From positions 46,899 through 110,898 of the forward strand of contig CANRIU010000002.1 of NCBI GenBank assembly GCA_947630755.1: a stretch of DNA of 64,000 nt, read 5' to 3'. Origin of the DNA: an uncultured Oscillospiraceae bacterium (GTDB lineage Bacteria > Bacillota > Clostridia > Oscillospirales > Oscillospiraceae). Positions 15,757 through 24,530 of this stretch are shown here, piece by piece (the stretch's first letter is position 1; each line of letters starts with the position of its first letter). The translations under genes and the position numbers were made by a program. The notes below the pieces were generated by a model. That model was not told the origin of the DNA. It saw nothing but the letters and a program-made list of their open reading frames with translations, and did not search any database.

Positions 15757-16614
15757 ATGGCGCAGTTATTAAAGGGCGCGCCCGTGGCGGCGGCAATCAG
15801 CGAGAGGACAAGGTCAAGGGCCGGCGCCCTTCGGGAGCGCGGCATCGAGCCGACGCTGGTCCTTTTGCGCGTCGGGGAGAACAACGCGGACATATACTAT
15901 GAGCGCGGCGCTGTGAAGCGCTGCGCCGCAGTGGGGGTCGGGGTAAGGCGTGTCGTCCTGCCGGAGGATGTCAGCGAGGGTGAGCTTCTTAAGGTTATCG
16001 ATGGTCTAAACCGGGACAGCGGCGTGCACGGCGTGCTCATCTTCCGCCCCCTGCCCCGGCACATAAGCGACGCCAGAGTGCGGGACGCGCTCTCACCGGA
16101 GAAGGACGTGGACGGAATAACCGACGGCTCCCTCGCCGGAGTCTTTACCGGAGGCGGGCGGGGGTTCTGCCCCTGCACGGCCCAGAGCTGCGCGGAGATC
16201 CTTGACTTCTACGGTGTGGACTGCACCGGAAGGCGGGCCGTGGTGATGGGAAGGAGCCTCGTCATAGGAAAGCCCGTGTCGCAGCTTTTGCTGGCGCGAA
16301 ACGCCACCGTCACAGTCTGCCATACCCGCACCCGGGATTTGCCCGAGGAGACAAGGCGCGCCGACATCATCGTTGCCGCCGTGGGGCACTTAAACGCCCT
16401 CGGGGCGGAGCACGTCTCCCCCGGTCAGATCGTAATCGATGTGGGCATAAACACAAGTCCCGATGGAAAAATGGCGGGCGACGCGGACTTTGGCGCGGTG
16501 GAGCCGATAGTCTCCGCCATAACGCCAGTCCCCGGCGGCGTGGGGAGCGTCACCACCGCGGTGCTCGCCGCCCACACCGTGGAGGCGGCGGAGCGGCAAA
16601 GTCAGACCGTGTAA
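15757..16614 (+). CDS. folD: FolD-family methylenetetrahydrofolate dehydrogenase, cyclohydrolase residues altered
   Basis: Canonical FolD is bifunctional, oxidising 5,10-methylene-THF with NADP and hydrolysing methenyl-THF to 10-formyl-THF. The 285-residue protein keeps the family framework: Tyr48, KDVDGI with the catalytic aspartate, VVMGRSLVIGKPVSQLL, and the C-terminal TPVPGGVGSVTTAVL. In the canonical YVxxKxK motif the catalytic lysine aligns with Ala52 (YERGAVKRC). The supporting glutamine of the QLPLP motif is also lost (IFRPLP). I recall this YERGA form as a clostridial subtype. It is therefore probably a dehydrogenase with weak or no cyclohydrolase activity. It is monocistronic. Confidence 0.9.
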   Translation: MAQLLKGAPVAAAISERTRSRAGALRERGIEPTLVLLRVGENNADIYYERGAVKRCAAVGVGVRRVVLPEDVSEGELLKVIDGLNRDSGVHGVLIFRPLPRHISDARVRDALSPEKDVDGITDGSLAGVFTGGGRGFCPCTAQSCAEILDFYGVDCTGRRAVVMGRSLVIGKPVSQLLLARNATVTVCHTRTRDLPEETRRADIIVAAVGHLNALGAEHVSPGQIVIDVGINTSPDGKMAGDADFGAVEPIVSAITPVPGGVGSVTTAVLAAHTVEAAERQSQTV

Positions 16615-16645
16615 TGCTCTTGTATCATAATAATATGACAAAATA

Positions 16646-16673
16646 ACCGGAGGCAGGGTTTCCCGCCTCCGGT
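16646..16673. terminator. Shared terminator of convergent folD and fumarase beta gene
   Basis: ACCGGAGGC and its complement form a stem with an inner GGG/CCC extension and a short loop, placed between the convergent stops at 16614 and 16684. Confidence 0.75.
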
Positions 16674-16683
16674 CATGCTTATA

Positions 16684-17259
16684 TTACATTTTATTATTAT
16701 CCGTATCGATTCTGTACTTTTCCATCCCCTGGCGGAAAATGTCCCCGCCCTGGGAGTCTATGCCCACTATGATGGGCATTTTTTCAACATAAAGGCGCTT
16801 TACGGACTCGCAGCCCAGCTCCGGGAAGGCTATCTCCTCCATGGATTTTATGGATTTTGCGATGAGCGCCCCGGCTCCGCCCACGGCACACAGGTAAACC
16901 GCGCCGTTCGCGGCTATTGCCCGGCGGACCTCGTCGGAGCGCTGTCCCTTGCCTATCATCCCGGCAAGGCCAAGCTCAAGAAGTCTCGGCGTGAAGCTGT
17001 CCATGCGGCTGGAGGTGGTGGGCCCGCAGGCGCCTGTGGGCATACCGCCATGTCCGGGCGTCGGCCCGGCGTAGTAGATAACGGCGCCGCGGATGTCAAA
17101 GGGCGGCCTCTCCCCCGCGTCAAGAAGGCGGAATATGGCCATATGGGCCTGGTCCCGGGAGGTGTATATCGTCCCCGTCAGCAGCACCCTGTCCCCCACG
17201 CGCATTTCGGGCGAATATTTTCTCAGCTCCTCCGCCCTTATGTCAAAAACCTTCTGCAT
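16684..17259 (-). CDS. Class I fumarate hydratase / tartrate dehydratase beta subunit
   Basis: The 191-residue protein matches the C-terminal (beta) domain of iron-sulfur hydro-lyases of the fumarase class I type. It has GDRVLLTGTIYTSRDQAH, the substrate-binding GPTPGHGGMPTGACGPTTSSRMD (split across residues 66-88), GKGQRSDEV, and the terminal GGDIFRQG. In two-subunit enzymes an alpha subunit carries the 4Fe-4S cluster; no alpha gene is adjacent here, so the partner must be elsewhere. The substrate could be fumarate/malate or tartrate. ATG 17259 lies three bases after the stop of a coiled-coil gene. Confidence 0.87.
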   Translation of the reverse strand: MQKVFDIRAEELRKYSPEMRVGDRVLLTGTIYTSRDQAHMAIFRLLDAGERPPFDIRGAVIYYAGPTPGHGGMPTGACGPTTSSRMDSFTPRLLELGLAGMIGKGQRSDEVRRAIAANGAVYLCAVGGAGALIAKSIKSMEEIAFPELGCESVKRLYVEKMPIIVGIDSQGGDIFRQGMEKYRIDTDNNKM

Positions 17260-17262
17260 GGC

Positions 17263-17652
17263 TCATTCCTCATCCCCGTTAAGCTGTTCCTCTATTGCCC
17301 GGAGCTTCTCCCCCGCCGAGCTCAAGGTGTCGTTTATGCCCGAAAGCCGTGAGGATATGCCCTTGAGCTCCCCATCGGCGTGGGAGGTGTTGATCCTTAT
17401 GTCGGCGCAGAGGGCCTCATACTCCTCCCGAAGGCTCCTCAAAAGCGCCCTGGCCTCCTCCAGGGCCCGCCGGGCCTCCTCGGAGGTGTCGGAGCCGCTC
17501 TCCTCAAGCTCGCTTATGCGCCCGCGGAGCTCGCTGTTCTCCTTGAGAAGGCCGTTGCGCTCCGCCGCCAGCGTCTCGATATAGCCGATAACGTCATGTC
17601 TGTTGAAGCCGCCGAATACACGCCCCCGAAAGTTCCCCTTCTCCTGCTCCAA
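17263..17652 (-). CDS. DivIVA-like coiled-coil protein
   Basis: The 129-residue protein starts with FGGFNRHDVIGYIETLAAE, which resembles the membrane-binding DivIVA N-terminal motif (F.GY...EV..YL). Residues about 35-125 follow as a long charged coiled coil. Such proteins recognise curved membrane or act as scaffolds; the specific role is unknown. The start is a TTG at 17652; GAGAGGACGG lies 10-15 bases upstream, which is only a moderate site. It is co-transcribed with the fumarase beta subunit gene, an unusual pairing. Confidence 0.65.
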   Translation of the reverse strand: MEQEKGNFRGRVFGGFNRHDVIGYIETLAAERNGLLKENSELRGRISELEESGSDTSEEARRALEEARALLRSLREEYEALCADIRINTSHADGELKGISSRLSGINDTLSSAGEKLRAIEEQLNGDEE

Positions 17653-17735
17653 GACAAGATCACCGTCCTCTCAATGTATCTCTAACGGATATATTACCAC
17701 ATTCGTCAAAATAAAACAACCTTTGGAGAAAAACA

Positions 17736-17763
17736 TTTTCCGGTCCCGTTGGGGACCGGAAAA
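17736..17763 (-). terminator. Terminator of the smc-leuS operon
   Basis: TTTTCCGGTCCC and its complement form a 12-bp stem with a four-base loop, followed by a U-rich stretch in the minus direction, 27 bases after the leuS stop. Confidence 0.85.
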
Positions 17764-17790
17764 TTTAATAATATCACTAAATAATGAGGC

Positions 17791-20316
17791 TTATTTGCCC
17801 TTCCCGCCGGATTCCGGGCGGAGTATGAGGTTCACCAGCTTGTTCTTGACGACTATCGTCTTGACGACGGTCATGCCCTCCATGGCCCGGCGGACCTTCT
17901 CCTGAGCCTTGACTATCTCCAGAACCGTGTCGTCCGGGGCATCCATGGGCACAACGGCGGTGCATCTGAGCTTGCCGTTGACCTGAACGGCGATCTCCCG
18001 CTCGCTCTCGGTCATTTTCGACTCGTCATAGGTCGGCCACGGGCTCCCGGCGGCACGGCCCTCAAAGCCCTGTATCTCCCACAGCTCCTCGGCGATGTGG
18101 GGCGCGAAGGGTGAGAGCATAGTGAGAAGGACCTTGACATCGCCACGGGAGGGGGGATTCTGGGCGAAGGAGTTCAGAAGTCCCATGAGTGCAGCGATGG
18201 CGGTGTTGAATTTCATGGAGTCGATGTCCTCGCCCACCTTCTTGATGGTGCGGTGGATAACGGCCTCATTCGCGTGGCTGAGGCTCTCGTCCCCGGCAAG
18301 GCGGTTCTCCGCCAGATTCCAGATGCGGTCGAGAAAGCGCTTGCAGCCCTTTACGGCGTTGTCCTGCCAGGGGGAGGCCGTCTCAAAGTCGCCCAGGAAC
18401 ATGATGTATGTCCGGAGGGTGTCGGCGCCGTAGGCCTTCACCACGTCGTCGGGGTTCACCACGTTTCCGAGGGACTTGGACATCTTAACGATGGGGTGGG
18501 TAGTCATATCGCCGTAGTGCTCGTAGAGCCACGCCCTGGCGGCCTCCTCGGAGCCGTGCTCGGCTATCATCCGGGCCTGCTCCTCGTCGCTCATGTTGTC
18601 AAAACACCTGGGGTTCATGCCGAGGATCATGCCGTGGCTCGTCCTCTTCTGGTAGGGCTCCTTTGTGGGCACCACGCCGATGTCGTAGAGGAATTTGTGC
18701 CAGAAGCGGCTATAGAGAAGGTGGAGCGTGGTGTGCTCCATGCCGCCGTTGTACCAGTCCACCGGGGACCAGTACTCAAGGGCCTCCCTGGATGCCAGCT
18801 CGTCGTGGTTGTGGGGGTCCATGTAGCGCAGGAAGTACCAGCTGGAGCCGGCCCACTGGGGCATGGTGTCAGTCTCGCGCTTGGCGGGGCCGCCGCAGCA
18901 GGGGCAGGTGGTGTTGACCCAGTCGGTCATCTTGGATATGGGGCTCTCGCCGTCGTCGGTGGGCTCGTAGTTCTCCACCTCGGGAAGGCGCAGAGGCAGC
19001 TCGGACTCAGGCACCGGGACATAGCCGCACTTGTCGCAGTGTACGATGGGTATGGGTTCGCCCCAGTAGCGCTGGCGGGAGAACACCCAGTCACGGAGCT
19101 TGAAGTTGACCTTCTCCTCGCCCACGCCGTTGTCCTCGAGCCACCGGGTTATCTTCTTTTTTGCCTCCTCCACGGAGAGCCCGTCAAGGAAGCCGGAGTT
19201 CACCATTACGCCAGTCTCGCAGTCAGTGAAGGCGGCCTTCTCCACATCGCCGCCCTTGACCACCTCGATAATGGGCAGGCCGAATTTTTTGGCAAACTCC
19301 CAGTCACGCTCGTCATGGGCAGGGACGGCCATTATTGCGCCGGTACCGTAGGTCGCGAGGACGTAGTCGGAGATGTAAATGGGGATCTGGGTGCCTGTCA
19401 CGGGGTTTATGGCACGGATGCCCTTTATCTCAACACCGGTCTTGTCCTTGGCGACCTCGGTACGCTCAAAGTCGGACTTGCGGGCCGCGGCGGCCTGGTA
19501 GGCGGCGATCTCATCCGGGTTCTCAAAGTGGGGCTGCCATTTCTTAAGTATGGCGTGCTCCGGGGATATGACCATGTATGTGGCGCCGAACATGGTGTCC
19601 GGGCGGGTTGTGAAGATGCGCAGCTTGTCCCCCTCGGTGGTGGAGCGGCCTATCCAGTTGCGCTGCTGGGTCTTGACCCGGTCGATGAAGTCCACGTCGT
19701 CCAAATCGTCCAAAAGCCTCTGGGCGTAGGCGGTTATCTTCAGCATCCACTGGCTCTTCTCCCGGCGGACGACCTCGCTTCCGCAACGCTCACACACGCC
19801 GTTGACGACCTCCTCATTGGCGAGGACGCACTTGCAGGAGGTGCACCAGTTCACGGGGATGTGGGCCTTGTAGGCGAGGCCCTTTTTGAACATCTGGATG
19901 AATATCCACTGCGTCCACTTGTAGTACTCCGGGTCAGTGGTGTCAACTACCCTGTCCCAGTCGAAAGAGTAGCCGAGCATCTTGAGCTGCTGGGTGAAGC
20001 GGGCGATGTTCTTTTTCGTCACGTCGTGGGGGTGGACATGGTGCTTTATGGCGAAGTTCTCCGTGGGGAGGCCGAAGGCGTCAAAGCCTATGGGGAAGAG
20101 AACGTTGTAGCCCTCCATCCGCTTCTTGCGGGCAATTATGTCCATTGCGGTGTAGGGGCGGGGGTGTCCCACATGGAGCCCGTCACCGGAGGGGTAAGGA
20201 AACTCGATAAGTCCGTAAAACTTGGGCTTGTCGGAGCCCGTCACCGCCCGGAAGGGCCGCTCCTCCTCCCATATGTCCTGCCATTTCTTCTCTATCCGTG
20301 AAAAGTCGTATTTCAT
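17791..20316 (-). CDS. leuS: Leucyl-tRNA synthetase
   Basis: LeuS charges tRNA-Leu with leucine using ATP and edits mischarged products. The 841-residue protein shows the class Ia HIGH-type motif in [12 protein letters not shown] (near residue 45), a zinc ribbon (CTSCKC...CERCG), and the CP1 editing domain with [12 protein letters not shown] and the [15 protein letters not shown] loop. The KMSKS loop [12 protein letters not shown] lies near residue 620, followed by an anticodon-binding helical domain. It is the last gene of the smc operon, 15 bases after rsfS. No T-box leader is visible, consistent with read-through from upstream. Confidence 0.97.
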   Translation of the reverse strand: MKYDFSRIEKKWQDIWEEERPFRAVTGSDKPKFYGLIEFPYPSGDGLHVGHPRPYTAMDIIARKKRMEGYNVLFPIGFDAFGLPTENFAIKHHVHPHDVTKKNIARFTQQLKMLGYSFDWDRVVDTTDPEYYKWTQWIFIQMFKKGLAYKAHIPVNWCTSCKCVLANEEVVNGVCERCGSEVVRREKSQWMLKITAYAQRLLDDLDDVDFIDRVKTQQRNWIGRSTTEGDKLRIFTTRPDTMFGATYMVISPEHAILKKWQPHFENPDEIAAYQAAAARKSDFERTEVAKDKTGVEIKGIRAINPVTGTQIPIYISDYVLATYGTGAIMAVPAHDERDWEFAKKFGLPIIEVVKGGDVEKAAFTDCETGVMVNSGFLDGLSVEEAKKKITRWLEDNGVGEEKVNFKLRDWVFSRQRYWGEPIPIVHCDKCGYVPVPESELPLRLPEVENYEPTDDGESPISKMTDWVNTTCPCCGGPAKRETDTMPQWAGSSWYFLRYMDPHNHDELASREALEYWSPVDWYNGGMEHTTLHLLYSRFWHKFLYDIGVVPTKEPYQKRTSHGMILGMNPRCFDNMSDEEQARMIAEHGSEEAARAWLYEHYGDMTTHPIVKMSKSLGNVVNPDDVVKAYGADTLRTYIMFLGDFETASPWQDNAVKGCKRFLDRIWNLAENRLAGDESLSHANEAVIHRTIKKVGEDIDSMKFNTAIAALMGLLNSFAQNPPSRGDVKVLLTMLSPFAPHIAEELWEIQGFEGRAAGSPWPTYDESKMTESEREIAVQVNGKLRCTAVVPMDAPDDTVLEIVKAQEKVRRAMEGMTVVKTIVVKNKLVNLILRPESGGKGK

Positions 20317-20331
20317 TTGGATCGTCTCTCC

Positions 20332-20691
20332 TTAATGGGTCAGAAGTCCGCTAATATCCACCTGGGGCGCGTCGCCCCAGAGGTGCTCAAGGTTATAGAA
20401 TTTCCGTGTCTCATCGGTGAAGATGTGTACCACAAGGCATCCGAAGTCCACAAGTATCCAGCCGCCGCCGTGGTAGCCCTCGGTGCGCAGAGGGGCCTCG
20501 CCCTGGTCGGAGAGGGCCTTGTCCACCTCGTCCGCCAGAGTCTTTATGTGTGTCACGTTCCCGGCGGTGCATATGACGAAGTAGTCCGCCAGCACCGTCA
20601 CATCCTTTGTCTCAAGGACCTTTATGTTTTCCGCCTTCTTGGAGTCAAGGGTCTTGACCGCAATGTCAGCCATCTCTCTCGGTGTAAGCAT
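20332..20691 (-). CDS. rsfS: Ribosomal silencing factor RsfS
   Basis: RsfS binds ribosomal protein uL14 and blocks joining of the ribosomal subunits under nutrient limitation. The 119-residue product has the family core (KAENIKVLETKDVTVLADYF, then VICTAGNVTHIKTLADEV) and the terminal WILVDFGCLVVHIF. I chose ATG 20691 over the further upstream ATG because GGAGG sits eight bases before it and family members begin at this point. It lies between the LCP gene and leuS in the operon. Confidence 0.93.
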   Translation of the reverse strand: MLTPREMADIAVKTLDSKKAENIKVLETKDVTVLADYFVICTAGNVTHIKTLADEVDKALSDQGEAPLRTEGYHGGGWILVDFGCLVVHIFTDETRKFYNLEHLWGDAPQVDISGLLTH

Positions 20692-20729
20692 AGCGTACCT
20701 CCTGTTTTTATATTTATTATAAATTATTC

Positions 20730-22415
20730 TCATTCCTCTGTCCCGCCGTCTCCCGGGTCCTCCCCGCCGAATCCCGGGTCCGGCACATCCGGCGTGTCCG
20801 GTGTATCAGGGGTATCGGGGGTATCGGGCGTATCGGGCGTATCGGGAGTATCGGGCGTGTCGGGGGTATCCGGAGTATCGGGCGTGTCGGGGGTGTCGGG
20901 GGTATCGGGCGTGTCGGGAGTATCGGGAGTGTCCGGCGTGTCGGGATTTTCCGGGTCTTCCGGTGTATCCGGGTCCTCCGGGGCGTCCGGGTCCTCCGGC
21001 GTATCGGGATTTTCCGGCGTGTCCGGGTCTTCCGGGGTATCCGGGGTATCGGGGGTATCGGGAGTGTCCGGCGTATCCGGGGTGTCCGGGGTGTCCGGCG
21101 TATCCGGGGTGTCGGGCGTGTCCGGAGTATCCGGGGTTGACGGGGTCTGCGGCTTTGATGGAGTTGTGGTCTTTCCGCCGCCCTTGGAGTGGCTCGACGC
21201 CCAGGAGGGGTCCTTTATGTTTCCAGTGGTGGCGTAGAATTTGCCGTTGGCGTCCCGGGTCAGGATGTCCACGTTCTTTGTGGTGATGTCCTTGTCGAAG
21301 GGGTTGATGTTCTCGTTTATCATCTCAAGCCACTCGTCAAGGTATATCGTCGGATAGCCGCAGGAGTCGTTGTAATTTCCCGGCATGGTGAAGAAGTGGA
21401 TATTCTCCATATCCATCTTCAGAAGCTCCTTGGCAAACCAGGTGCACTCCGCAACGGTGAGGGAGGTGTTGACCTCATTCATGAATATATCGACGATGGT
21501 GGTGACGGGGATCTTCGACTTGTCCTTCAAGATTTGGGCAGCCATGGTCATGAGGAAGTTGTGCTGGGCTTCTATGCGGCCTATATCCGCGTCGGAGTAG
21601 CCCTTGCGGAAGCGCATATACTCCACGGCCTGCTTGCCGTTGAGGGTCTGGAGTCCGGCCTTGAAGTGGATGTGCAGGTTCTGTATGTCGTCGTCGTAGT
21701 CCATTTTCTGGGGCACGTTGTAGGTGACCCCTCCGATGGAGTCGATGAGCTTCTCGATGGCGCCAAGCTGAATGATGCCGTAGAAGTCCGGGCGGAAGCC
21801 TATGAGATTGGCTATGCCCTGGACCAGTCCCTCCTCCTTGCCGTTGGCGTAGAGGGCGTTGACCCGCTTATTACGCGTCGAGACGTTTACAAGCGTATCT
21901 CTGGGGATGCTCACGGCGTTGAGGGTGTAGTTGTTGGCGTCGAATTTAAGCACCATTATGGCGTCGGTATTGGCGCCCACCTTGTCCTTCGCCACTATGA
22001 GCATGGTGTAAACCCCGTCAACACGGGACGCGGGGCCGTCGCCCTCATCGTCCGGGTCGTCAAGGACGCTGGGGTTTGCCGGGTCAAAATCCGGGTCAAC
22101 AGTCATTCCCGGCGTTGCGGTGCCTGCGTTGTCGTCGGGATTTTCCGGCGTCTGAGGCTGATCATTTTTTGTGGGGTCGTTCAAGGAGTCCGTAATCTTC
22201 GGGGGCTTGACCTTTGTCTTGTACCAGACAACGCCCACCGCCGTCACTGAGACCACCACCGCCAGCACTATGACAATGGCCCTCGCCCAGCCGGGCATAC
22301 CCTTCTTTTTCTTCTTCCTTGAGGCGCCCGAGGAGCCGGAGGAGCTCCTTCTATTGTCGTTTCCCGTGTGCCCGGCCGTATGTCTCGAGCCCTTACTGGA
22401 GCCAAAAAGCTTCAT
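20730..22415 (-). CDS. LytR-CpsA-Psr (LCP) family wall-polymer ligase with PDT-repeat tail
   Basis: LCP proteins transfer undecaprenyl-linked polymers to peptidoglycan outside the cell. The 561-residue protein has a basic cytoplasmic tail, one membrane segment (about residues 46-64), and the LCP catalytic domain (about 130-375). Visible motifs are SIPRDTLVNV, the acidic DAIMVLKFD and the arginine-rich YMRFRKGYSDADIGR. Residues about 410-545 are an almost uninterrupted TPD/PDT tripeptide repeat with a few PEDP interruptions, probably a wall-spanning or flexible stalk. It sits nine bases after nadD/yqeK. The repeat DNA is likely to vary in length. Confidence 0.9.
   Translation of the reverse strand: MKLFGSSKGSRHTAGHTGNDNRRSSSGSSGASRKKKKKGMPGWARAIVIVLAVVVSVTAVGVVWYKTKVKPPKITDSLNDPTKNDQPQTPENPDDNAGTATPGMTVDPDFDPANPSVLDDPDDEGDGPASRVDGVYTMLIVAKDKVGANTDAIMVLKFDANNYTLNAVSIPRDTLVNVSTRNKRVNALYANGKEEGLVQGIANLIGFRPDFYGIIQLGAIEKLIDSIGGVTYNVPQKMDYDDDIQNLHIHFKAGLQTLNGKQAVEYMRFRKGYSDADIGRIEAQHNFLMTMAAQILKDKSKIPVTTIVDIFMNEVNTSLTVAECTWFAKELLKMDMENIHFFTMPGNYNDSCGYPTIYLDEWLEMINENINPFDKDITTKNVDILTRDANGKFYATTGNIKDPSWASSHSKGGGKTTTPSKPQTPSTPDTPDTPDTPDTPDTPDTPDTPDTPDTPDTPDTPEDPDTPENPDTPEDPDAPEDPDTPEDPENPDTPDTPDTPDTPDTPDTPDTPDTPDTPDTPDTPDTPDTPDTPDTPDTPDTPDVPDPGFGGEDPGDGGTEE
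20781..21140. repeat. Short-period tandem repeat encoding the PDT stalk
   Basis: Nine-base units (variants of GTATCGGGC, GTGTCCGGC and so on in + orientation) are repeated about 40 times, with third-position variation, inside the LCP gene. The opposite strand reads as an open GVSG frame, which is only a by-product. Confidence 0.85.
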
Positions 22416-22424
22416 TTTATATCT

Positions 22425-23585
22425 TTATCCTTTCGTTATCCATTGAAGCGCCCCCATGGTCCTCTCATGGGGTACTATTCCCCGGGAGACCATGTCCTCG
22501 ATGCTCATCCGAAATCCCATCTCAAGCGCCCTGTCTATGTTCTCATAGGCGGCCCGGCGGAGCTTGTCCACACCGTCGAAGTCCCTGTTTGGTTCTATGT
22601 AATCTGCCATGTATATGACCTTTTCAAGCAGGCCCATGTCCTCCTTGCCGGTGGTGTGCCAGTAGATAGCGCCGCAGACCTCCTCGTCACAGCCAAACTC
22701 GTACCTGGCTATCCCGGCGCCTGTCTTGGAGTGAAGGAGCTTTCCCTCGCCCCTCTCCACCTCATCAAGCAGGATACCATATTTTGCGCAAAGGCGCAAC
22801 TGTTCGTCGAGCTTTTCTTTTTTTGTTATGTCGTGAAGTATTGCGGCCTCCCGCGCCTTCTCCACATCCGCGCCCCAGCGCCGGGCAAGGCGCACGGCCT
22901 CCTCCTCGCATCCCTTGACATGGGCCACGCGCTTGGGCTCCAGCATGGCGTAGGCTTTTTTTCGCAGCCACTCAAACTCCGGCTTCGCGCCGTACCAGCG
23001 GTGCTTTATTATGAGCGAGTATGTCTCGTCGGTAAGAAGCTCCCTTCCCCGCCGCTCCGGCAAAAGCCGTCTCACGTCGGTGGAGGACGCCTCCAGGGCG
23101 TCAACGCCCACCACCCGGACCGAGGCGTTATACTTGTTTCTCAGATCAGCCGCTGCCCGCTCCACCGCGTTCTCCTCGCCGTCCCGCCTTGCGAAGGCGG
23201 CAAGCGTCGCCATGGAGATTATCTCCCGAAACTCCCGCCACTCCTCAAAGCACATGAGCATATCCGCGCCCATGAGAAGATAGATCCTTGCGTCGGGGAA
23301 TTTCTCCCTCACCCGCCGCAGCGTGTCCACGGTGTAGCTCACGCCGCCCCGGCGTATCTCCATGTCGGAGACGTGGGCGCGCTTCACGCCGGAAAATGCC
23401 AGCTTCGTGAGCTCCAGCCGCGCCTGCTCGTCGGGAGACGGCTCCGCCAGCTCCTTATGGGGCGGGTTGGAGTCCGGTATCACCAGAAGCTTATCCAGGT
23501 CAAGGGTCCGGACGCACTCCCCCGCCGCCCGGACGTGCCCCTTGTGGGGCGGATTGAAGGTCCCTCCAAAAATCCCTATTTTCAT
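22425..23585 (-). CDS. nadD: NadD nicotinate-nucleotide adenylyltransferase fused to YqeK HD-domain hydrolase
   Basis: The first ~200 residues are NadD, which adenylates nicotinate mononucleotide in NAD synthesis: GIFGGTFNPPHKGH at the N-terminus, DSNPPHKE, and the closing SSTDVR motif. The second part (about 205-386) is a YqeK-type HD hydrolase (LHDITKKEKL, HSKTGAGIARYEFG, YMADYIEPNRDF), a family known to cleave symmetrical diadenosine tetraphosphate. The two genes are usually adjacent but separate in Firmicutes; here the frame is continuous. It lies within the smc operon between yhbY and the LCP gene. Confidence 0.93.
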   Translation of the reverse strand: MKIGIFGGTFNPPHKGHVRAAGECVRTLDLDKLLVIPDSNPPHKELAEPSPDEQARLELTKLAFSGVKRAHVSDMEIRRGGVSYTVDTLRRVREKFPDARIYLLMGADMLMCFEEWREFREIISMATLAAFARRDGEENAVERAAADLRNKYNASVRVVGVDALEASSTDVRRLLPERRGRELLTDETYSLIIKHRWYGAKPEFEWLRKKAYAMLEPKRVAHVKGCEEEAVRLARRWGADVEKAREAAILHDITKKEKLDEQLRLCAKYGILLDEVERGEGKLLHSKTGAGIARYEFGCDEEVCGAIYWHTTGKEDMGLLEKVIYMADYIEPNRDFDGVDKLRRAAYENIDRALEMGFRMSIEDMVSRGIVPHERTMGALQWITKG

Positions 23586-23600
23586 ATCATCCCTGCTTTG

Positions 23601-23897
23601 TCATAGTTTTATCCTTTTTTCATCCGGAAGGTCGGTATTTGGCTTGTAAATCACGAATTTAGACCCTATCGCCTGAACGCCCTCGGCGCCGATGGCGCCG
23701 CATATGGCGTCGCAGGCCTCCCTCGCCGTGGTGAGAGAGGACTCCAGCACCCTGCCCTTCACAAGCTCCCGGGTGCGCAGGGCGTTCTCCGCCTCCGCCG
23801 CAACGGCCTCGGTGACGCCGCCCTTCCCCACGATTATCAACGGCTCCAGCGTATTTGCCAGAGACCTGAGACGCGCTCTGTCCTTGCTCGTAAGCAT
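23601..23897 (-). CDS. yhbY: YhbY-family (CRM domain) RNA-binding protein
   Basis: The 98-residue protein is a single CRM/YhbY domain: KDRARLRSLANTLEPLIIVGKGGVT with the conserved GKGG loop, and a C-terminal strand IGSKFVIYKPN. Family members associate with pre-50S ribosomal subunits. It lies three bases downstream of rdgB and 15 upstream of nadD in the same operon. Confidence 0.92.
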   Translation of the reverse strand: MLTSKDRARLRSLANTLEPLIIVGKGGVTEAVAAEAENALRTRELVKGRVLESSLTTAREACDAICGAIGAEGVQAIGSKFVIYKPNTDLPDEKRIKL

Positions 23898-23900
23898 ATT

Positions 23901-24503
23901 TTACTCCTTTGTCCCCTGGGACTCAATGTATTTCTTCAATTTCCCCGCAAAATCCCGGAAGGCCCGCCCGCGGTGGGATATGGCGTTCTTCTCCTGGTCC
24001 GTGAGGCACGCCATGGTCCTGCCCATGCCCTCGGGCACGAAGATGGGGTCGTAGCCGAAGCCGTTCTCCCCCTCGTATTTAAGGCCGATGGAGCCCTCTA
24101 TGACCCCCTCGGAGACGATCTCGTCGCCGTTGGGGAACACGCACACCACGGCGCAGCGGAATCTTGCGCCCCGGTCGTCGGAGCAGTTGACTATCTTTAT
24201 GAGCTTCTGGCAGGTCTCGGCGTAGGAGCTGTCCCCGCAGTAGCGGGAGGAGTATATCCCCGGCCCGCCGCCAAGGGCGTTGATCTCGATGCCGGAGTCG
24301 TCGGCGACGCACGCCTCCCCCGTGGCCTCCATCGCCGCCCGGGCCTTTATTCTGGCGTTCTCCACAAAGGTGGAGCCGTTCTCCTCCGCCTCCAGCCGCA
24401 CGCCCGCCTGGCGCTGGGAGATGACCTCGATGCCCAGGGGGGCAAGTATCTCGCTCACCTCCCGGAGCTTATCTTTATTATTTGACGCTAAGATTATTTT
24501 CAT
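23901..24503 (-). CDS. rdgB: XTP/dITP diphosphatase (RdgB/HAM1 family)
   Basis: The enzyme removes non-canonical purine nucleotides (ITP, XTP, dITP) by pyrophosphate release. The 200-residue protein has the family signatures: ILASNNKDKLREV at the N-terminus, the NARIKARAA helix, VADDSGIEINALGG with the catalytic acidic residues, GEDGFGYDPIF-like GENGFGYDPIFVP, and the C-terminal SHRGRA. It lies in the operon between ftsY and yhbY. Confidence 0.95.
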   Translation of the reverse strand: MKIILASNNKDKLREVSEILAPLGIEVISQRQAGVRLEAEENGSTFVENARIKARAAMEATGEACVADDSGIEINALGGGPGIYSSRYCGDSSYAETCQKLIKIVNCSDDRGARFRCAVVCVFPNGDEIVSEGVIEGSIGLKYEGENGFGYDPIFVPEGMGRTMACLTDQEKNAISHRGRAFRDFAGKLKKYIESQGTKE

Positions 24504-24530
24504 ATGCTCACCTCTGAAAAAAGCGGCGGT

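Noticed and set aside
18253-20301. A 682-residue plus-strand frame opposite leuS
   Set aside because: High GC leaves long open antisense frames. The leuS frame on the minus strand has all catalytic motifs, whereas this one has none.
20317-21237. A + strand frame rich in GVSG repeats, looking like a collagen- or silk-like protein
   Set aside because: It is antisense to rsfS and the PDT repeat of the LCP gene. The repeat in the other frame is a by-product, and no ribosome binding site is present.
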